Notes: generated from the sequence alone by a model not told the origin. 64,000 nt of DNA from Allomuricauda sp. (GCA_017795045.1 CP051244.1:3677727-3741726), one strand, 5' to 3'. Counted from the stretch's first letter, positions 18,541 to 27,841 are shown. Made by a program: numbers and translations.

Positions 18541-19239
18541 ATGAAAAAATGGTTCTTTCCTTTGTTTATCTGCATACTGCTTTGGCATAGCACCGTGGCA
18601 CAAGAACAAAAAACGGCTCCACTTGTGGAACGGCCATTAAACGCCTTAACTTTTGATTTACTGTCCCCTATGTATCATTCTTGGGGACCATCCAATTTAA
18701 GCCGATGGCGGTTGGGGTATCGGCACCAGCTTAATAAAAGATGGGCCATAGGAGCCGACTTTGGGTACGGCAACAACTCTATTGCCATTGTTATGGAAGG
18801 TGACGATTATGCCCTGTACGAGTTAAGACCTGAACTTCACTATCTACTTCAATTGGGGCAACGAACACGTGTATATTTCTCCGCACAACCCTTTTATCTT
18901 ATCCACACCGAAACACTCATTAATAGATCAGTATTCATTCAAGAAATTGGACAAGTGTCTTTTGATAGTGTGACCTATCAGAGAAACAAGTACGGCCTCA
19001 CCTTAAATTATGGTTTTATATTCCCCATGGCCCGTTCAATGGGTCTTAACGTTTACATTGGTGGCGGTTTACGAAGGAGAGAGAACAGTTATAGATCTTT
19101 TAGCAACCCAACCTTGGATCCTTATTACGATGAAGTCCATTCTCCTCCATATTATGATTCCGATTTTCCCTTAACAGAGTTCGAATTCTCCTTTGGGGTA
19201 AAGGTTTACTTTTTTACCAACAATAAAACAGATTCCTAA
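18541..19239 (+). CDS. secreted beta-barrel-like protein of unknown function
   Basis: A 232-residue protein with a signal peptide ending HSTVAQ and a mature part of alternating polar and aromatic strands (WRLGYRHQLNKRWAIGADFGYG, YELRPELHYLLQLGQRTRVYF) ending in EFSFGVKVYFFT, which suits an outer-membrane beta-barrel with a C-terminal aromatic. It begins 14 bp after the small lipoprotein gene and is probably the third gene of the same operon. Function unknown. Confidence 0.7.
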   Translation: MKKWFFPLFICILLWHSTVAQEQKTAPLVERPLNALTFDLLSPMYHSWGPSNLSRWRLGYRHQLNKRWAIGADFGYGNNSIAIVMEGDDYALYELRPELHYLLQLGQRTRVYFSAQPFYLIHTETLINRSVFIQEIGQVSFDSVTYQRNKYGLTLNYGFIFPMARSMGLNVYIGGGLRRRENSYRSFSNPTLDPYYDEVHSPPYYDSDFPLTEFEFSFGVKVYFFTNNKTDS

Positions 19240-19248
19240 TCCAAAGAA

Positions 19249-20931
19249 CTACTCCAACACCTCCCCAATCGGCTTGCCCGTGGTCCCGTTGGGGAACGCA
19301 ATGCCCAAAAGAGATGCAATGGTAGGGGCTATATCCGGTATTTCGGTACGGTTTACGGTACTGCCCTGTTTAATGCCCTTTCCGTAGAGCAATAAAGGAG
19401 CATGGGTATCATAAATATGGGGCGATCCATGGGTAGAACCCGTTCTTCCGTAGGAAGCAAAACCAGGTCTGGGTACCATGAGCACATCTCCTGAGCGTTT
19501 CTGATTGTAGCCGTTCTGTAAAATGTAAGGAATACCGTGGGTATAATCGCCCTCCCACATCTGGTGGCCCGTATATACCCTGAAAATACCGTCGTACCCC
19601 AACACTTCTTGGGCAATGATCTCTTCCGCATCGTCCAAGTCTATATCCAGATTGTTCAACACCTTATGATCCAAAAACAATTGGTAGTTGGAGATGTTCT
19701 TTACCACATCCGTGGTTCCAAACCTATATTTTAAAAATTCCATGAGCTGTTCGCGCATACCTCCCATATCCAAATAACCTGCTGGAATCTTTTGATCTTC
19801 CAAATAGACTGGCACATGTATGGCAGCATGGTCCGCAGTCAAGAAAACGGTGTATTCGCCTGCCCCCACCTTTTCATCCAAAGTAGCGAACAAACGGGCC
19901 AAATCCCTATCCAATCTTAGGTAGGTATCTTGAATTTCCTTGGAATTCACCCCAAAAAAATGTCCTACATAATCCGTACTGGAAAAACTGATGGCCAAGA
20001 AATCCGTAATGGCATCCGCACCCAGATTTTCACCTTCCAAGGCTGCCAACGCAAAATCTGCTGTAATGCTATTGCCATAGGGGGTTACCCTTAACAAACC
20101 GAACTTTCCATTGTCTTCCCAAAGTTTTGGAAGATCGTGGGGAAACGCGGTACTGGTTTCTCCATCAATCTTTCCTTCGTAGACGCTGTCATCTGTTCCG
20201 CTCTGCACATAGGTTTCAATGGGTTTTAAGGTTTCCCATGGTTTTTTGTACGATTCAACCACATCCGAGGCATTAAAATCGTTCACCCACTGTGGTAGGG
20301 CATCCATGTAGTACGAACTTGTAATCCAGTTTCCCTGCTCCCCTCCTTCAAACCAATAGGCCGCATTGGCCATATGGCCTCCAGGAAGCACTGCTCCCCT
20401 ATCTTTCAAGGCCACGGCAATCACCTTGCCCCTTTGTTGGGTATGCAATCGCAATTGGTCGGTTACCGTAGTGGTGAGCATTCTGTGGGGCGACATTTGA
20501 CCGGCATCCGAGGTGGTACCCACCGATTGGTAGTTGTCATCACCCGCACAATAAACCTCTTCCCCTGTAACTTTATCGTACCAATTATTTCCAATGACAC
20601 CATGAGTGGCTGGTGTTGTTCCCGTATAAACAGAAGCATGCCCCGGGCCTGTACTGGTGGGCGCATAATTAAAATGATGGTTTTTGCAATTAAACCCTTC
20701 GTTTACCAAGCGTTTAAAACCTCCTTCACCATATTGGTCCCAAAATCGGGTAAGATAGTCGTACCGCATTTGGTCCACCACAATCCCCACCACCAATTTT
20801 GGCGATTGGGCAATCGGGGCTGGCTGCATTACAGCAACCACTTTATCTTTGTTTTTCTTTTTTCGTTGACCGAAGGATACGCCACCAATGCATAGCATTA
20901 GCAGTACTAGGACTAGGTTGGTTTTTTTCAT
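19249..20931 (-). CDS. pafA: alkaline phosphatase PafA-like (nucleotide pyrophosphatase/phosphodiesterase superfamily)
   Basis: A signal peptide (LVLLMLCIGGVSFGQ) starts at ATG 20931. The mature enzyme has the metal ligand motif GIVVDQMRYDY, the nucleophile Thr in YAPTSTGPGHASVY, and the later TADHAAIHVP and STHGSPHIYDTHAPLLLYG metal-binding motifs. These identify the PafA group of Bacteroidota, a calcium/zinc-dependent broad phosphomonoesterase of the periplasm that releases phosphate from organic phosphates. 560 residues is full length. An in-frame upstream codon at 20955 is less likely because it would push the signal peptide inward. Confidence 0.92.
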   Translation of the reverse strand: MKKTNLVLVLLMLCIGGVSFGQRKKKNKDKVVAVMQPAPIAQSPKLVVGIVVDQMRYDYLTRFWDQYGEGGFKRLVNEGFNCKNHHFNYAPTSTGPGHASVYTGTTPATHGVIGNNWYDKVTGEEVYCAGDDNYQSVGTTSDAGQMSPHRMLTTTVTDQLRLHTQQRGKVIAVALKDRGAVLPGGHMANAAYWFEGGEQGNWITSSYYMDALPQWVNDFNASDVVESYKKPWETLKPIETYVQSGTDDSVYEGKIDGETSTAFPHDLPKLWEDNGKFGLLRVTPYGNSITADFALAALEGENLGADAITDFLAISFSSTDYVGHFFGVNSKEIQDTYLRLDRDLARLFATLDEKVGAGEYTVFLTADHAAIHVPVYLEDQKIPAGYLDMGGMREQLMEFLKYRFGTTDVVKNISNYQLFLDHKVLNNLDIDLDDAEEIIAQEVLGYDGIFRVYTGHQMWEGDYTHGIPYILQNGYNQKRSGDVLMVPRPGFASYGRTGSTHGSPHIYDTHAPLLLYGKGIKQGSTVNRTEIPDIAPTIASLLGIAFPNGTTGKPIGEVLE

Positions 20932-21048
20932 GGAATTTGTTTCAAACGGATACAAAACTATTCATTTATATTCTTTAAAATTTTAATTCAAGGTTAAAAG
21001 CGTTACAATATTCTTATTTTTATGGCCGCAAGTCTATTTTTTTAGCAC

Positions 21049-21786
21049 ATGAACTACCTTGAAGCGATTGGGAAATACTTCATCATGATACGTGAAGTAT
21101 TTAAAAAGCCTACCAAGTGGCCCATCATGAGGACCCTGATCCTAAAGGAAATCGATGAACTCATCTATGGTTCCATGGGCATCATCATTTTTATTTCCTT
21201 CTTTATTGGAGGGGTGGTCACCATACAAACCGCTTTGAACCTGAACAGTCCGTTTTTACCTAAAAGCCTTATTGGATTTGCGACCCGGCAATCTGTGATC
21301 TTGGAGTTTGCCCCGACCTTCACCTCCATTATTATGGCCGGTAAAGTGGGTTCCTACATTACTTCGAGTATTGGAACCATGCGGGTCACGGAGCAAATAG
21401 ATGCTTTGGATGTTATGGGGGTCAATTCCTTGAACTACTTGGTTTTTCCAAAGATCATTGCCATGCTCATGTACCCCTTTGCCGTGGCCATTTCCATGTT
21501 TGTGGGTATCTTGGGCGGATGGGTTGCCGCGGTTTTTGGCGGGTATGCCCCCAGTGGTGAGTTCATAAAAGGCCTACAACTGGATTTTGATTCGTTCCAT
21601 GTTACCTATGCCTTTATAAAGACCATTGTGTTCTCCTTTGTCATTGCCACATTACCATCCTACCATGGTTTTTATATGAAGGGTGGTGCCTTGGAAGTGG
21701 GCAAGGCCAGTACCACCTCGTTTGTTTGGACCAGTGTGGTCATTATTATCCTGAATTATGTTCTAACACAATTGCTCCTAGGCTGA
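21049..21786 (+). CDS. mlaE: MlaE/YrbE family ABC transporter permease
   Basis: A 245-residue membrane protein with about five hydrophobic spans and the MlaE patterns SFFIGGVVTIQTALNL, EFAPTFTSIIMAGKVGS and GTMRVTEQIDALDVMG. It is the permease of a phospholipid (Mla-type) retrograde or anterograde transport system between the membranes. The ATPase gene overlaps it by one base. The substrate-binding MlaD/MCE gene is not next to them. The ATG comes directly after TTTTAGCAC. Confidence 0.93.
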   Translation: MNYLEAIGKYFIMIREVFKKPTKWPIMRTLILKEIDELIYGSMGIIIFISFFIGGVVTIQTALNLNSPFLPKSLIGFATRQSVILEFAPTFTSIIMAGKVGSYITSSIGTMRVTEQIDALDVMGVNSLNYLVFPKIIAMLMYPFAVAISMFVGILGGWVAAVFGGYAPSGEFIKGLQLDFDSFHVTYAFIKTIVFSFVIATLPSYHGFYMKGGALEVGKASTTSFVWTSVVIIILNYVLTQLLLG

Positions 21787-22553
21787 TGATCGAAGTAGAC
21801 AACATCCACAAATCGTTTGGCGACAACCACGTTCTAAAAGGGATAACCACCCGTTTTGAACAGGGCAAGACCAATCTGATCATTGGGCAAAGTGGTTCGG
21901 GAAAAACGGTTTTCCTGAAATGCCTTTTAGGCCTTTTTGAACCTGAAGAGGGGAAAATCTGCTATAATGGGCGTGTCTATTCTGACCTTACCATGAATGA
22001 GAAACGGGACCTTAGACAGGAAATGGGCATGGTGTTCCAAGGAAGCGCCCTGTTCGATTCCATGACCGTGGAAGGTAATGTGATGTTCCCCTTGGAAATG
22101 TTCACCAAACAGTCCAAGGCCGAAATGCAGGAGCGTGTGGATTTTGTATTGAAACGGGTAAACCTCATTGACGCCCATACAAGATATCCATCGGAAATAT
22201 CCGGGGGGATGCAAAAAAGGGTGGCCATTGCCAGGGCCATCGTCATGAACCCCAAATACTTGTTCTGTGATGAGCCCAACTCAGGGTTGGACCCTAAAAC
22301 GGCCATCCTAATAGACAATCTGATCCAGGAAATCACCCAAGAATACAACATCACCACTATCATAAATACCCATGATATGAACTCGGTCATGGAAATAGGG
22401 GAAAAAATCCTTTTTTTGAAGGACGGTTACAAAGAGTGGGAAGGCACCAACAAGGAAATCTTCAAAACGGACAACAAGGCGGTCACCGACTTTGTCTACT
22501 CCTCGGAACTCTTTAAAAAAGTGCGACAGATGTATTTGGAAGAACGCAACTAG
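21786..22553 (+). CDS. mlaF: MlaF-type ABC transporter ATP-binding protein
   Basis: The 255-residue ATPase has Walker A GQSGSGKT, signature SGGMQKRVAIARA and Walker B YLFCDEPNSGLDP, the last with Asn-Ser in the way of MlaF proteins. The ATG at 21786 shares its A with the TGA of mlaE (TGATG), so it is translationally coupled; a longer frame from 21726 is rejected for this reason. It powers lipid transport together with the MlaE-like permease. The partner MCE protein must be encoded elsewhere. Confidence 0.94.
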   Translation: MIEVDNIHKSFGDNHVLKGITTRFEQGKTNLIIGQSGSGKTVFLKCLLGLFEPEEGKICYNGRVYSDLTMNEKRDLRQEMGMVFQGSALFDSMTVEGNVMFPLEMFTKQSKAEMQERVDFVLKRVNLIDAHTRYPSEISGGMQKRVAIARAIVMNPKYLFCDEPNSGLDPKTAILIDNLIQEITQEYNITTIINTHDMNSVMEIGEKILFLKDGYKEWEGTNKEIFKTDNKAVTDFVYSSELFKKVRQMYLEERN

Positions 22554-22563
22554 TTCTTCGGAT

Positions 22564-22591
22564 GTCAGACATCTGGTATCGGATATCTGAC
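22564..22591. other. inverted repeat after mlaF
   Basis: GTCAGACATC and GATATCTGAC pair in 9 of 10 positions with an 8-base loop, 10 bp after the mlaF stop. There is no T-run, so it may be a weak terminator or processing hairpin. Confidence 0.4.
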
Positions 22592-22672
22592 TCCCACAAT
22601 CTTAACCTAACCTTAATTTGTGCAGGTGGTTTTTATTGACTGAAAATTACCAACTTTCAAAAAAAACCAACC

Positions 22673-24502
22673 ATGCCTCGTTTTACACTCTTTTTTCTAG
22701 TCTTTTTATCCGTTTCAATTTCTGTGGCCCAAGACAAGCCCACCATCTATATTGATATTCCCACCCAACAAAAACCTTGGAACCATATTGATTGGAACGC
22801 TTCGCCGGAACAATTTCAATTTGCCATCGTTACGGACCGCACTGGGGGACATAGGCCGGGAGTTTTCCCAACAGGCGTAAAAAAGCTCAACCTCTTACAG
22901 CCCGAGTTTGTGATGAGCGTTGGCGATTTGATTGAAGGCTATACTCGAGATACGGTACGGTTGAACCAAGAGTGGAAGGAATTCAATGGTTTTATCTCCC
23001 AATTGGAAGCTCCTTTCTTTTATGTGCCGGGCAACCATGACATCACCAACGAGGTCATGGAAAAGAAATGGAAAGAAATGTTCGGGGTATCCTACTATCA
23101 TTTCGTGTACAAGGATGTCCTCTTTCTCTGCCTGAATTCAGAAGATAATATTCGTGGAGCTGGCAGAGGCACCATAGATGATGAACAGTACGAATACATT
23201 AAAAAAGTGCTGGAAGAGAACAAGGATGTAAAATGGACCCTTGCTTTTTTACACCAACCTTTGTGGGTCCAAGAAGATACCAAGAGATGGAACGATGTGG
23301 AAGAATTGCTTCAGGGCAGACCCCATAACGTATTTGCAGGGCACTACCACCGATACTGGAAAACACAAAGAAACAATGGAAAATATATAGCTTTGGCCAC
23401 AACAGGTGGAGGCAGTGCCTTAAGGGGCAAGGCCTATGGTGAATTTGACCATGTGGTCTGGGTCACCATGACCGAGGAAGGCCCTATTCTGGCCAACTTG
23501 TTCTTGGATGGTATCTGGGACGAAGATGTGGTTACCGAAGAATTGGTGGACCTCGTCCGGAACCAACCCTTCCCCGTTAAAATAGAGCCGGTTTATGTTG
23601 ATGACCAACATGCGGAAAATATGGTTGGCAAGGTTAGGGCCACCAACCATTCCGATACTCGGATGCGGGTACGCTTCAAAGGCATTTCCAATGATGATCT
23701 ATTGTATCAGTTTGAACAGACTGACATCATCGTGGAACCCAACGATGTTACCGTTTTGGATTTGACCATTCAGAATGTTGACCAAAAAACATTGGAGGAC
23801 CTATCCACCATGCAGATTGAAGTGGATATCACCTACTTATTCGAGGAAAAACCCAATGTGGAATTTTCATCCACTTTAAATTATCTGCCTTTCTACAAAT
23901 ATGCTGTTGGGGAAACCAAAAAAGTGAAGCTGGATGGTAATTTAAAGGAGTGGTCCAAAGCAGATTGGAACTCGGTGAAACAAATGGATGGCGCTCCTTT
24001 TGATTTTGATGGTCCATCGGACTTTGAAATGAAATTTGCCACAGCTTACGACGATGACCACTTTTATGTGGCGGTCGACCTCAAGGACAACGACCTTTAT
24101 ATTGATGAAGAAGCCTCCCATTCGGCCCAAGATGCCATTGTGATTGGCCTGGATGCAAGACCTCTCCAAGCAAGTGCCTTTAATGGCGGTTCAGGGAGAG
24201 GAAAGGATTGGTTTGCCTTATTAAGAACCTTCAAGGAAAATGACCCTATCTATCGTGAAGATTTACTCCCAGAGGGTGTCAAATCAGTCGTAAAAAAGAC
24301 CGAAACAGGTGCCCAAATGGAAGTGGCCATCCCAATAGCGTATTTAAATAAGATGTATGGAGGGGAATGGTCATCCTTACGTTTGGGTGTGGGCTATTAT
24401 GATTTTGACTCGGATGACGAAGGAGCCACTACCCACTATTGGTTTCCTGCATGGAATGGTAAAAATGATGTCCCTGGATCGGGCATGCTGTTCAAAGAGT
24501 AG
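22673..24502 (+). CDS. secreted metallophosphoesterase with a C-terminal CBM9-like domain
   Basis: A 609-residue protein with a signal peptide (FLSVSISVAQ). The calcineurin-like phosphoesterase domain fills the first ~270 residues: FAIVTDRTGG, VMSVGDLIEGY, VPGNHDITN, and GHYHRYW give the metal ligands. The C-terminal part (from KLDGNLKEWSKADW, through FATAYDDDHFYVAVDLKDND) has the sandwich pattern of CBM9/DOMON-like sugar-binding domains. It probably acts on a phosphate ester of a glycan or on extracellular phosphodiesters. Substrate unknown. Confidence 0.85.
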   Translation: MPRFTLFFLVFLSVSISVAQDKPTIYIDIPTQQKPWNHIDWNASPEQFQFAIVTDRTGGHRPGVFPTGVKKLNLLQPEFVMSVGDLIEGYTRDTVRLNQEWKEFNGFISQLEAPFFYVPGNHDITNEVMEKKWKEMFGVSYYHFVYKDVLFLCLNSEDNIRGAGRGTIDDEQYEYIKKVLEENKDVKWTLAFLHQPLWVQEDTKRWNDVEELLQGRPHNVFAGHYHRYWKTQRNNGKYIALATTGGGSALRGKAYGEFDHVVWVTMTEEGPILANLFLDGIWDEDVVTEELVDLVRNQPFPVKIEPVYVDDQHAENMVGKVRATNHSDTRMRVRFKGISNDDLLYQFEQTDIIVEPNDVTVLDLTIQNVDQKTLEDLSTMQIEVDITYLFEEKPNVEFSSTLNYLPFYKYAVGETKKVKLDGNLKEWSKADWNSVKQMDGAPFDFDGPSDFEMKFATAYDDDHFYVAVDLKDNDLYIDEEASHSAQDAIVIGLDARPLQASAFNGGSGRGKDWFALLRTFKENDPIYREDLLPEGVKSVVKKTETGAQMEVAIPIAYLNKMYGGEWSSLRLGVGYYDFDSDDEGATTHYWFPAWNGKNDVPGSGMLFKE

Positions 24503-24505
24503 TTT

Positions 24506-25960
24506 TTAGTCTACCTCTTTGATCACCAAGGTCGAATCTTGGAGTCTCAGCTTCAACCAGGTCAATATTTTCTTGGTGTCCGCCTCCTTTTGGGAGTTTG
24601 CCACCGCCTTTTTCCATTGCACCTCAAACACGGGGATGGTATCCAATTTGTTGAAATCTGTCTGTATCTGGTATGAAAAACCAAGCCCTGCTATGTTTTC
24701 GTAGTTGGCTTTGGCCTCGGCACTGATTTCTTTAAAGGGAATCTGTTTTCCAACATTTCGGGTCAGACTGGCCACTTCTTCCTCCAACAATCGGATTTGC
24801 TCATCCTTGTTCAACAGTTCGGCCTTGTTTTTTTCGTAGAGTTCACTTACATAATTGAACTTTTCCTGGGAATCGTCCTTACCTCCTTGAATAATGTGCA
24901 ACTCGGCATCCTTTAGTCTGGAATATTGGCTTTTTTGGGTCCTCCATGTGTTCACCACATTTTCTGGAATAAGCTCATCACCCATACAGACCAACTCTAT
25001 CAACGGCGCCTCCCCGTCATTATACTCCAATTTGGTTAAATTGTCCACATACCTTCCTGCACCATTAAATTGATACACCTCAATGGTCTCCCGCAAAAAC
25101 TCTTGGGCCTGTTTGGTAAAAAGGGATTCCTGAAATACTTGATAAAAGGTAAATCCTGCTGGAATCATCACCAAAATACCCGTTATGGAAGCCACTCTAG
25201 CAATAAACCTCCGTCTTTGGGAATTGGCATAACGCACCATTGGAAACCTCAAAAATTTGATGACCAGAAAAGTGGCCAGCCCTATAAATATGGTATTGAT
25301 GATAAAAAGGTACATGGCCCCTGCGGCATACCAAGGCTTACCGATGGCCAAACCAAAACCTACGGTGCATAAAGGCGGCATAAGAGCGGTTGCAATCGCG
25401 ACCCCAAATATCACACTGGCTATGGTGCCTTTTTTGGCCCGTGCGATGACCAAGGCCAATCCACCAAAGAAGGCAATCAGCACATCGCGAATATCTGGTT
25501 TGGTACGGGCCAACAGCTCAGAGGATTCGTCCCGTAGCGGGAAGAGATAGAAAAATAGGAAAGCGGTAATCACACTCAACACCACCATTACGGTGAAATT
25601 TTTAAGTGATCTTCGCAGGGTATCAATATCGTTGATGGCCAAGGACATGCCCATCCCCAAGATGGGACCCATCAAGGGAGAAATCAACATGGCTCCGATT
25701 ACCACAGCTGTTGAGTTGGCATTCAACCCAATGGAAGCTATAAAAATGGAACAGATCAAAATCCATGATGTATGCCCCTTAAAGGGGATATCCGCAATAA
25801 TGGATTCCTTGGTGGCCACGGCATCCGTATTGGTCCGAATCTCCAAAAGTTCAGACAGAAACTTTCGGACACTTCCCAACAATCCCTTAAAATCCTTTTT
25901 TACATCCTCCCCACTGTCATGTTGTGGGGGTGTAGCCCCTGCAAATTGATTTTCGTCCAT
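24506..25960 (-). CDS. DUF389 family membrane protein
   Basis: A 484-residue protein whose residues about 60-260 hold six or so hydrophobic spans with the DUF389 motifs GLNANSTAVVIGAMLISPLMGPILGMG and VIFGVAIATALMPPLCTVGFGLA. The C-terminal 200 residues are soluble and include a charged, coiled-coil-prone stretch (KAELLNKDEQIRLLEEEVAS). DUF389 proteins have no agreed function. The gene starts 3 bp after the stop of the mannose-1-phosphate guanylyltransferase gene on the same strand and is probably its operon partner. Confidence 0.9.
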   Translation of the reverse strand: MDENQFAGATPPQHDSGEDVKKDFKGLLGSVRKFLSELLEIRTNTDAVATKESIIADIPFKGHTSWILICSIFIASIGLNANSTAVVIGAMLISPLMGPILGMGMSLAINDIDTLRRSLKNFTVMVVLSVITAFLFFYLFPLRDESSELLARTKPDIRDVLIAFFGGLALVIARAKKGTIASVIFGVAIATALMPPLCTVGFGLAIGKPWYAAGAMYLFIINTIFIGLATFLVIKFLRFPMVRYANSQRRRFIARVASITGILVMIPAGFTFYQVFQESLFTKQAQEFLRETIEVYQFNGAGRYVDNLTKLEYNDGEAPLIELVCMGDELIPENVVNTWRTQKSQYSRLKDAELHIIQGGKDDSQEKFNYVSELYEKNKAELLNKDEQIRLLEEEVASLTRNVGKQIPFKEISAEAKANYENIAGLGFSYQIQTDFNKLDTIPVFEVQWKKAVANSQKEADTKKILTWLKLRLQDSTLVIKEVD

Positions 25961-25963
25961 AAA

Positions 25964-27043
25964 TTATGCAAACTGATCTCCAAACTTGTTCTTGACTTGT
26001 TCCAGTACTTTTTTGATGTCCTGTTGTTTCTCTTTGGGATAAATCAACAGTACTTCTTCCTTATCCACTATGATATAATCCTCCAATCCATCAACCACAA
26101 CAATCTTTCCCTTGGGAGAGCGAATCATATTTCCTTTGGCATTGTCCAAAAGGGTCTTGGCATTGACCACGGCATTGTCAGCATCATCCTTATCCAATTT
26201 ATCATAGAGCGCACCCCAAGTACCTAGGTCGTTCCAATCAAAAGTGGCCGGTAAAGTATATATGGATTTGGATTGTTCCAAGATAGCATAATCTATGGAT
26301 ATGTTTTCTGCCTTGGCGTAGTTTTCTTGTATAAAATCCCGCTCTAAATTGGTATTGTAAGCAGAAACTCCGTCAGCGAACAGTTTATACTGGTTAGGCT
26401 GATATTCCTTAAAGGCATCCACAATGGTTTGCACACTCCACATAAAAATACCGGCGTTCCACAAGAAATTGCCCTGGGCCAAAAATTCCTTGGCCGTTTC
26501 ATAATCCGGTTTTTCCCTGAATTGGGACACTTTTTTCAGATTTTGGTCACTTCCCTTTTCAAACTCGATATATCCAAAACCGGTGTTTGGAAATGTAGGT
26601 TGAATCCCCAAAGTACAGAGTACTTGCTCCTTTTCACATTTCTGAAAGCAGGTAATGACATCCTGTTCAAAGGCCTCTTCATCCTCAATCCAATGGTCAC
26701 TGGGCGCCACGATCATCACCGCATTGGGGTCCATCTTTTGGATTTTCAAGGAAGCATAGAGTATGCAGGGAGCGGTATTTCGCATGGCAGGTTCCAAAAC
26801 CACCTGTTCTGGTTTAACCTTTGGCAACTGCTCCAAAACCAAGTCGTTGTATCGCTCGTTGGTCAAGATTAGAATATTTTCGGTAGGTATAAACCGATTC
26901 AAACGATCAAAGGTTTTCTGGATCAAGGTCTTTCCAGAGCCCAACATATCATGAAACTGTTTGGGGTGGTCCGTAGTACTCACGGGCCAAAACCGTGACC
27001 CTACACCTCCTGCCATTAAAATTGCGTAATAGTTCTGGTTCAT
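25964..27043 (-). CDS. manC: mannose-1-phosphate guanylyltransferase
   Basis: The 359-residue enzyme begins with AILMAGGVGSRFWPVSTTDHPKQF, the nucleotidyltransferase signature of GDP-mannose pyrophosphorylases, and has the VAPSDHWI and EKPDYETA motifs. It makes GDP-mannose from GTP and mannose-1-phosphate for glycan synthesis. At this length it lacks the C-terminal phosphomannose isomerase domain of bifunctional ManC. The DUF389 gene follows 3 bp later. Confidence 0.93.
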   Translation of the reverse strand: MNQNYYAILMAGGVGSRFWPVSTTDHPKQFHDMLGSGKTLIQKTFDRLNRFIPTENILILTNERYNDLVLEQLPKVKPEQVVLEPAMRNTAPCILYASLKIQKMDPNAVMIVAPSDHWIEDEEAFEQDVITCFQKCEKEQVLCTLGIQPTFPNTGFGYIEFEKGSDQNLKKVSQFREKPDYETAKEFLAQGNFLWNAGIFMWSVQTIVDAFKEYQPNQYKLFADGVSAYNTNLERDFIQENYAKAENISIDYAILEQSKSIYTLPATFDWNDLGTWGALYDKLDKDDADNAVVNAKTLLDNAKGNMIRSPKGKIVVVDGLEDYIIVDKEEVLLIYPKEKQQDIKKVLEQVKNKFGDQFA

Positions 27044-27061
27044 TTTAATTTATTTAGCGTT

Positions 27062-27140
27062 GTCATTTCGAACGTATGTGAGAAATCTAAGAAACAATCA
27101 AATCGAGATTTCTCAATCGCTTTGCTCATTTCGAAATGAC
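27062..27140. repeat. REP-like intergenic palindrome (GTCATTTCGA family)
   Basis: The ends read GTCATTTCGAA and TTCGAAATGAC and are exact inverted copies for 11 bases; inside them GAGAAATCT pairs with AGATTTCTC. It lies between the guanylyltransferase start and the SprT-like gene stop. Related copies are at 15000, 29570 and 41875. Confidence 0.75.
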
Positions 27141-27211
27141 GTTACTTTCTTTTATATAAAAAACTCAATTTGGAATTATTGTTTACCTCTCAACTCCACT
27201 CAAGGTGACAA

Positions 27212-27814
27212 TTATTCTACCAATTCCACCTCAGCATTAGGCTGAAACAAATATAATCTGCCCGTGGCTAATTCCACACACTCGTACCGCTTTACTTTTT
27301 TCTTTCCCTTTTTATACAGTTTGCCATTGTACAGTCTAAAAACACTACCTATGGGCAGTTCATACACATAGCTATGTTCTCGTTCTTCCGCATCAAAAGT
27401 CTTAAGGGCAATGGACAAACGGGCATCTGTACTGCTACTGGCCTTTGGGTTTTTAAAGTGGTTGGCAATAATGGGCAACAACTGTGATGGAAACACCTCA
27501 GGCCTAATAAAAGGGACCATCAAATGCTGAAAGGTACGTTTCCATTCCTCGCCATGGGGTTTTATTCGGCGACCATACGTTTCAAAGGCGACCAAATGCG
27601 CTATCTCGTGGACGAGTGTGATCAGAAACCGGTATTTGTTCAGTGAGGCATTTACGGTAATCTGGTGGAGTCCGTTGGGCATTCTTCGATAATCTCCATG
27701 ACGGGTAACCCTGTGGCTTACAATTTTAAGATGTACCCCGTGGGTCTTGATCAACTCAAAACAAGGAGTCACAGCTCGTTCCGGTAAATATTTTTGGAGG
27801 GTGGTTTCCATCAT
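27212..27814 (-). CDS. SprT-like zinc metallopeptidase domain protein
   Basis: The 200-residue protein has the zincin motif HEIAHLVAF (HExxH) in the SprT position, followed about 20 residues later by GEEWKRTFQ, and a small beta-rich C terminus (VFRLYNGKLYKKGKKKVKRYECV). The four-Cys zinc ribbon of some SprT proteins is missing. SprT/Spartan proteins cleave DNA-protein crosslinks in eukaryotes; the bacterial role is not settled. Two ATG codons lie side by side at the start. Confidence 0.85.
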   Translation of the reverse strand: MMETTLQKYLPERAVTPCFELIKTHGVHLKIVSHRVTRHGDYRRMPNGLHQITVNASLNKYRFLITLVHEIAHLVAFETYGRRIKPHGEEWKRTFQHLMVPFIRPEVFPSQLLPIIANHFKNPKASSSTDARLSIALKTFDAEEREHSYVYELPIGSVFRLYNGKLYKKGKKKVKRYECVELATGRLYLFQPNAEVELVE

Positions 27815-27841
27815 TCGTCAAACGAAAATAGGCATTCGTCA
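27812..27841 (+). promoter_or_regulatory. tandem direct repeat CATTCGTCA, 21 bp apart
   Basis: CATTCGTCA occurs at 27812 and again at 27833, in phase by two helical turns, 56 bp before the ATG of the secreted protein at 27897. It matches the CATCCGTCA pair at 16034/16055 in sequence and spacing, so one regulator may serve both genes. Confidence 0.5.

Noticed and set aside
27060..27245. 61-codon open frame
   Set aside because: It is made of the REP-like palindrome and overlaps the SprT-like gene.
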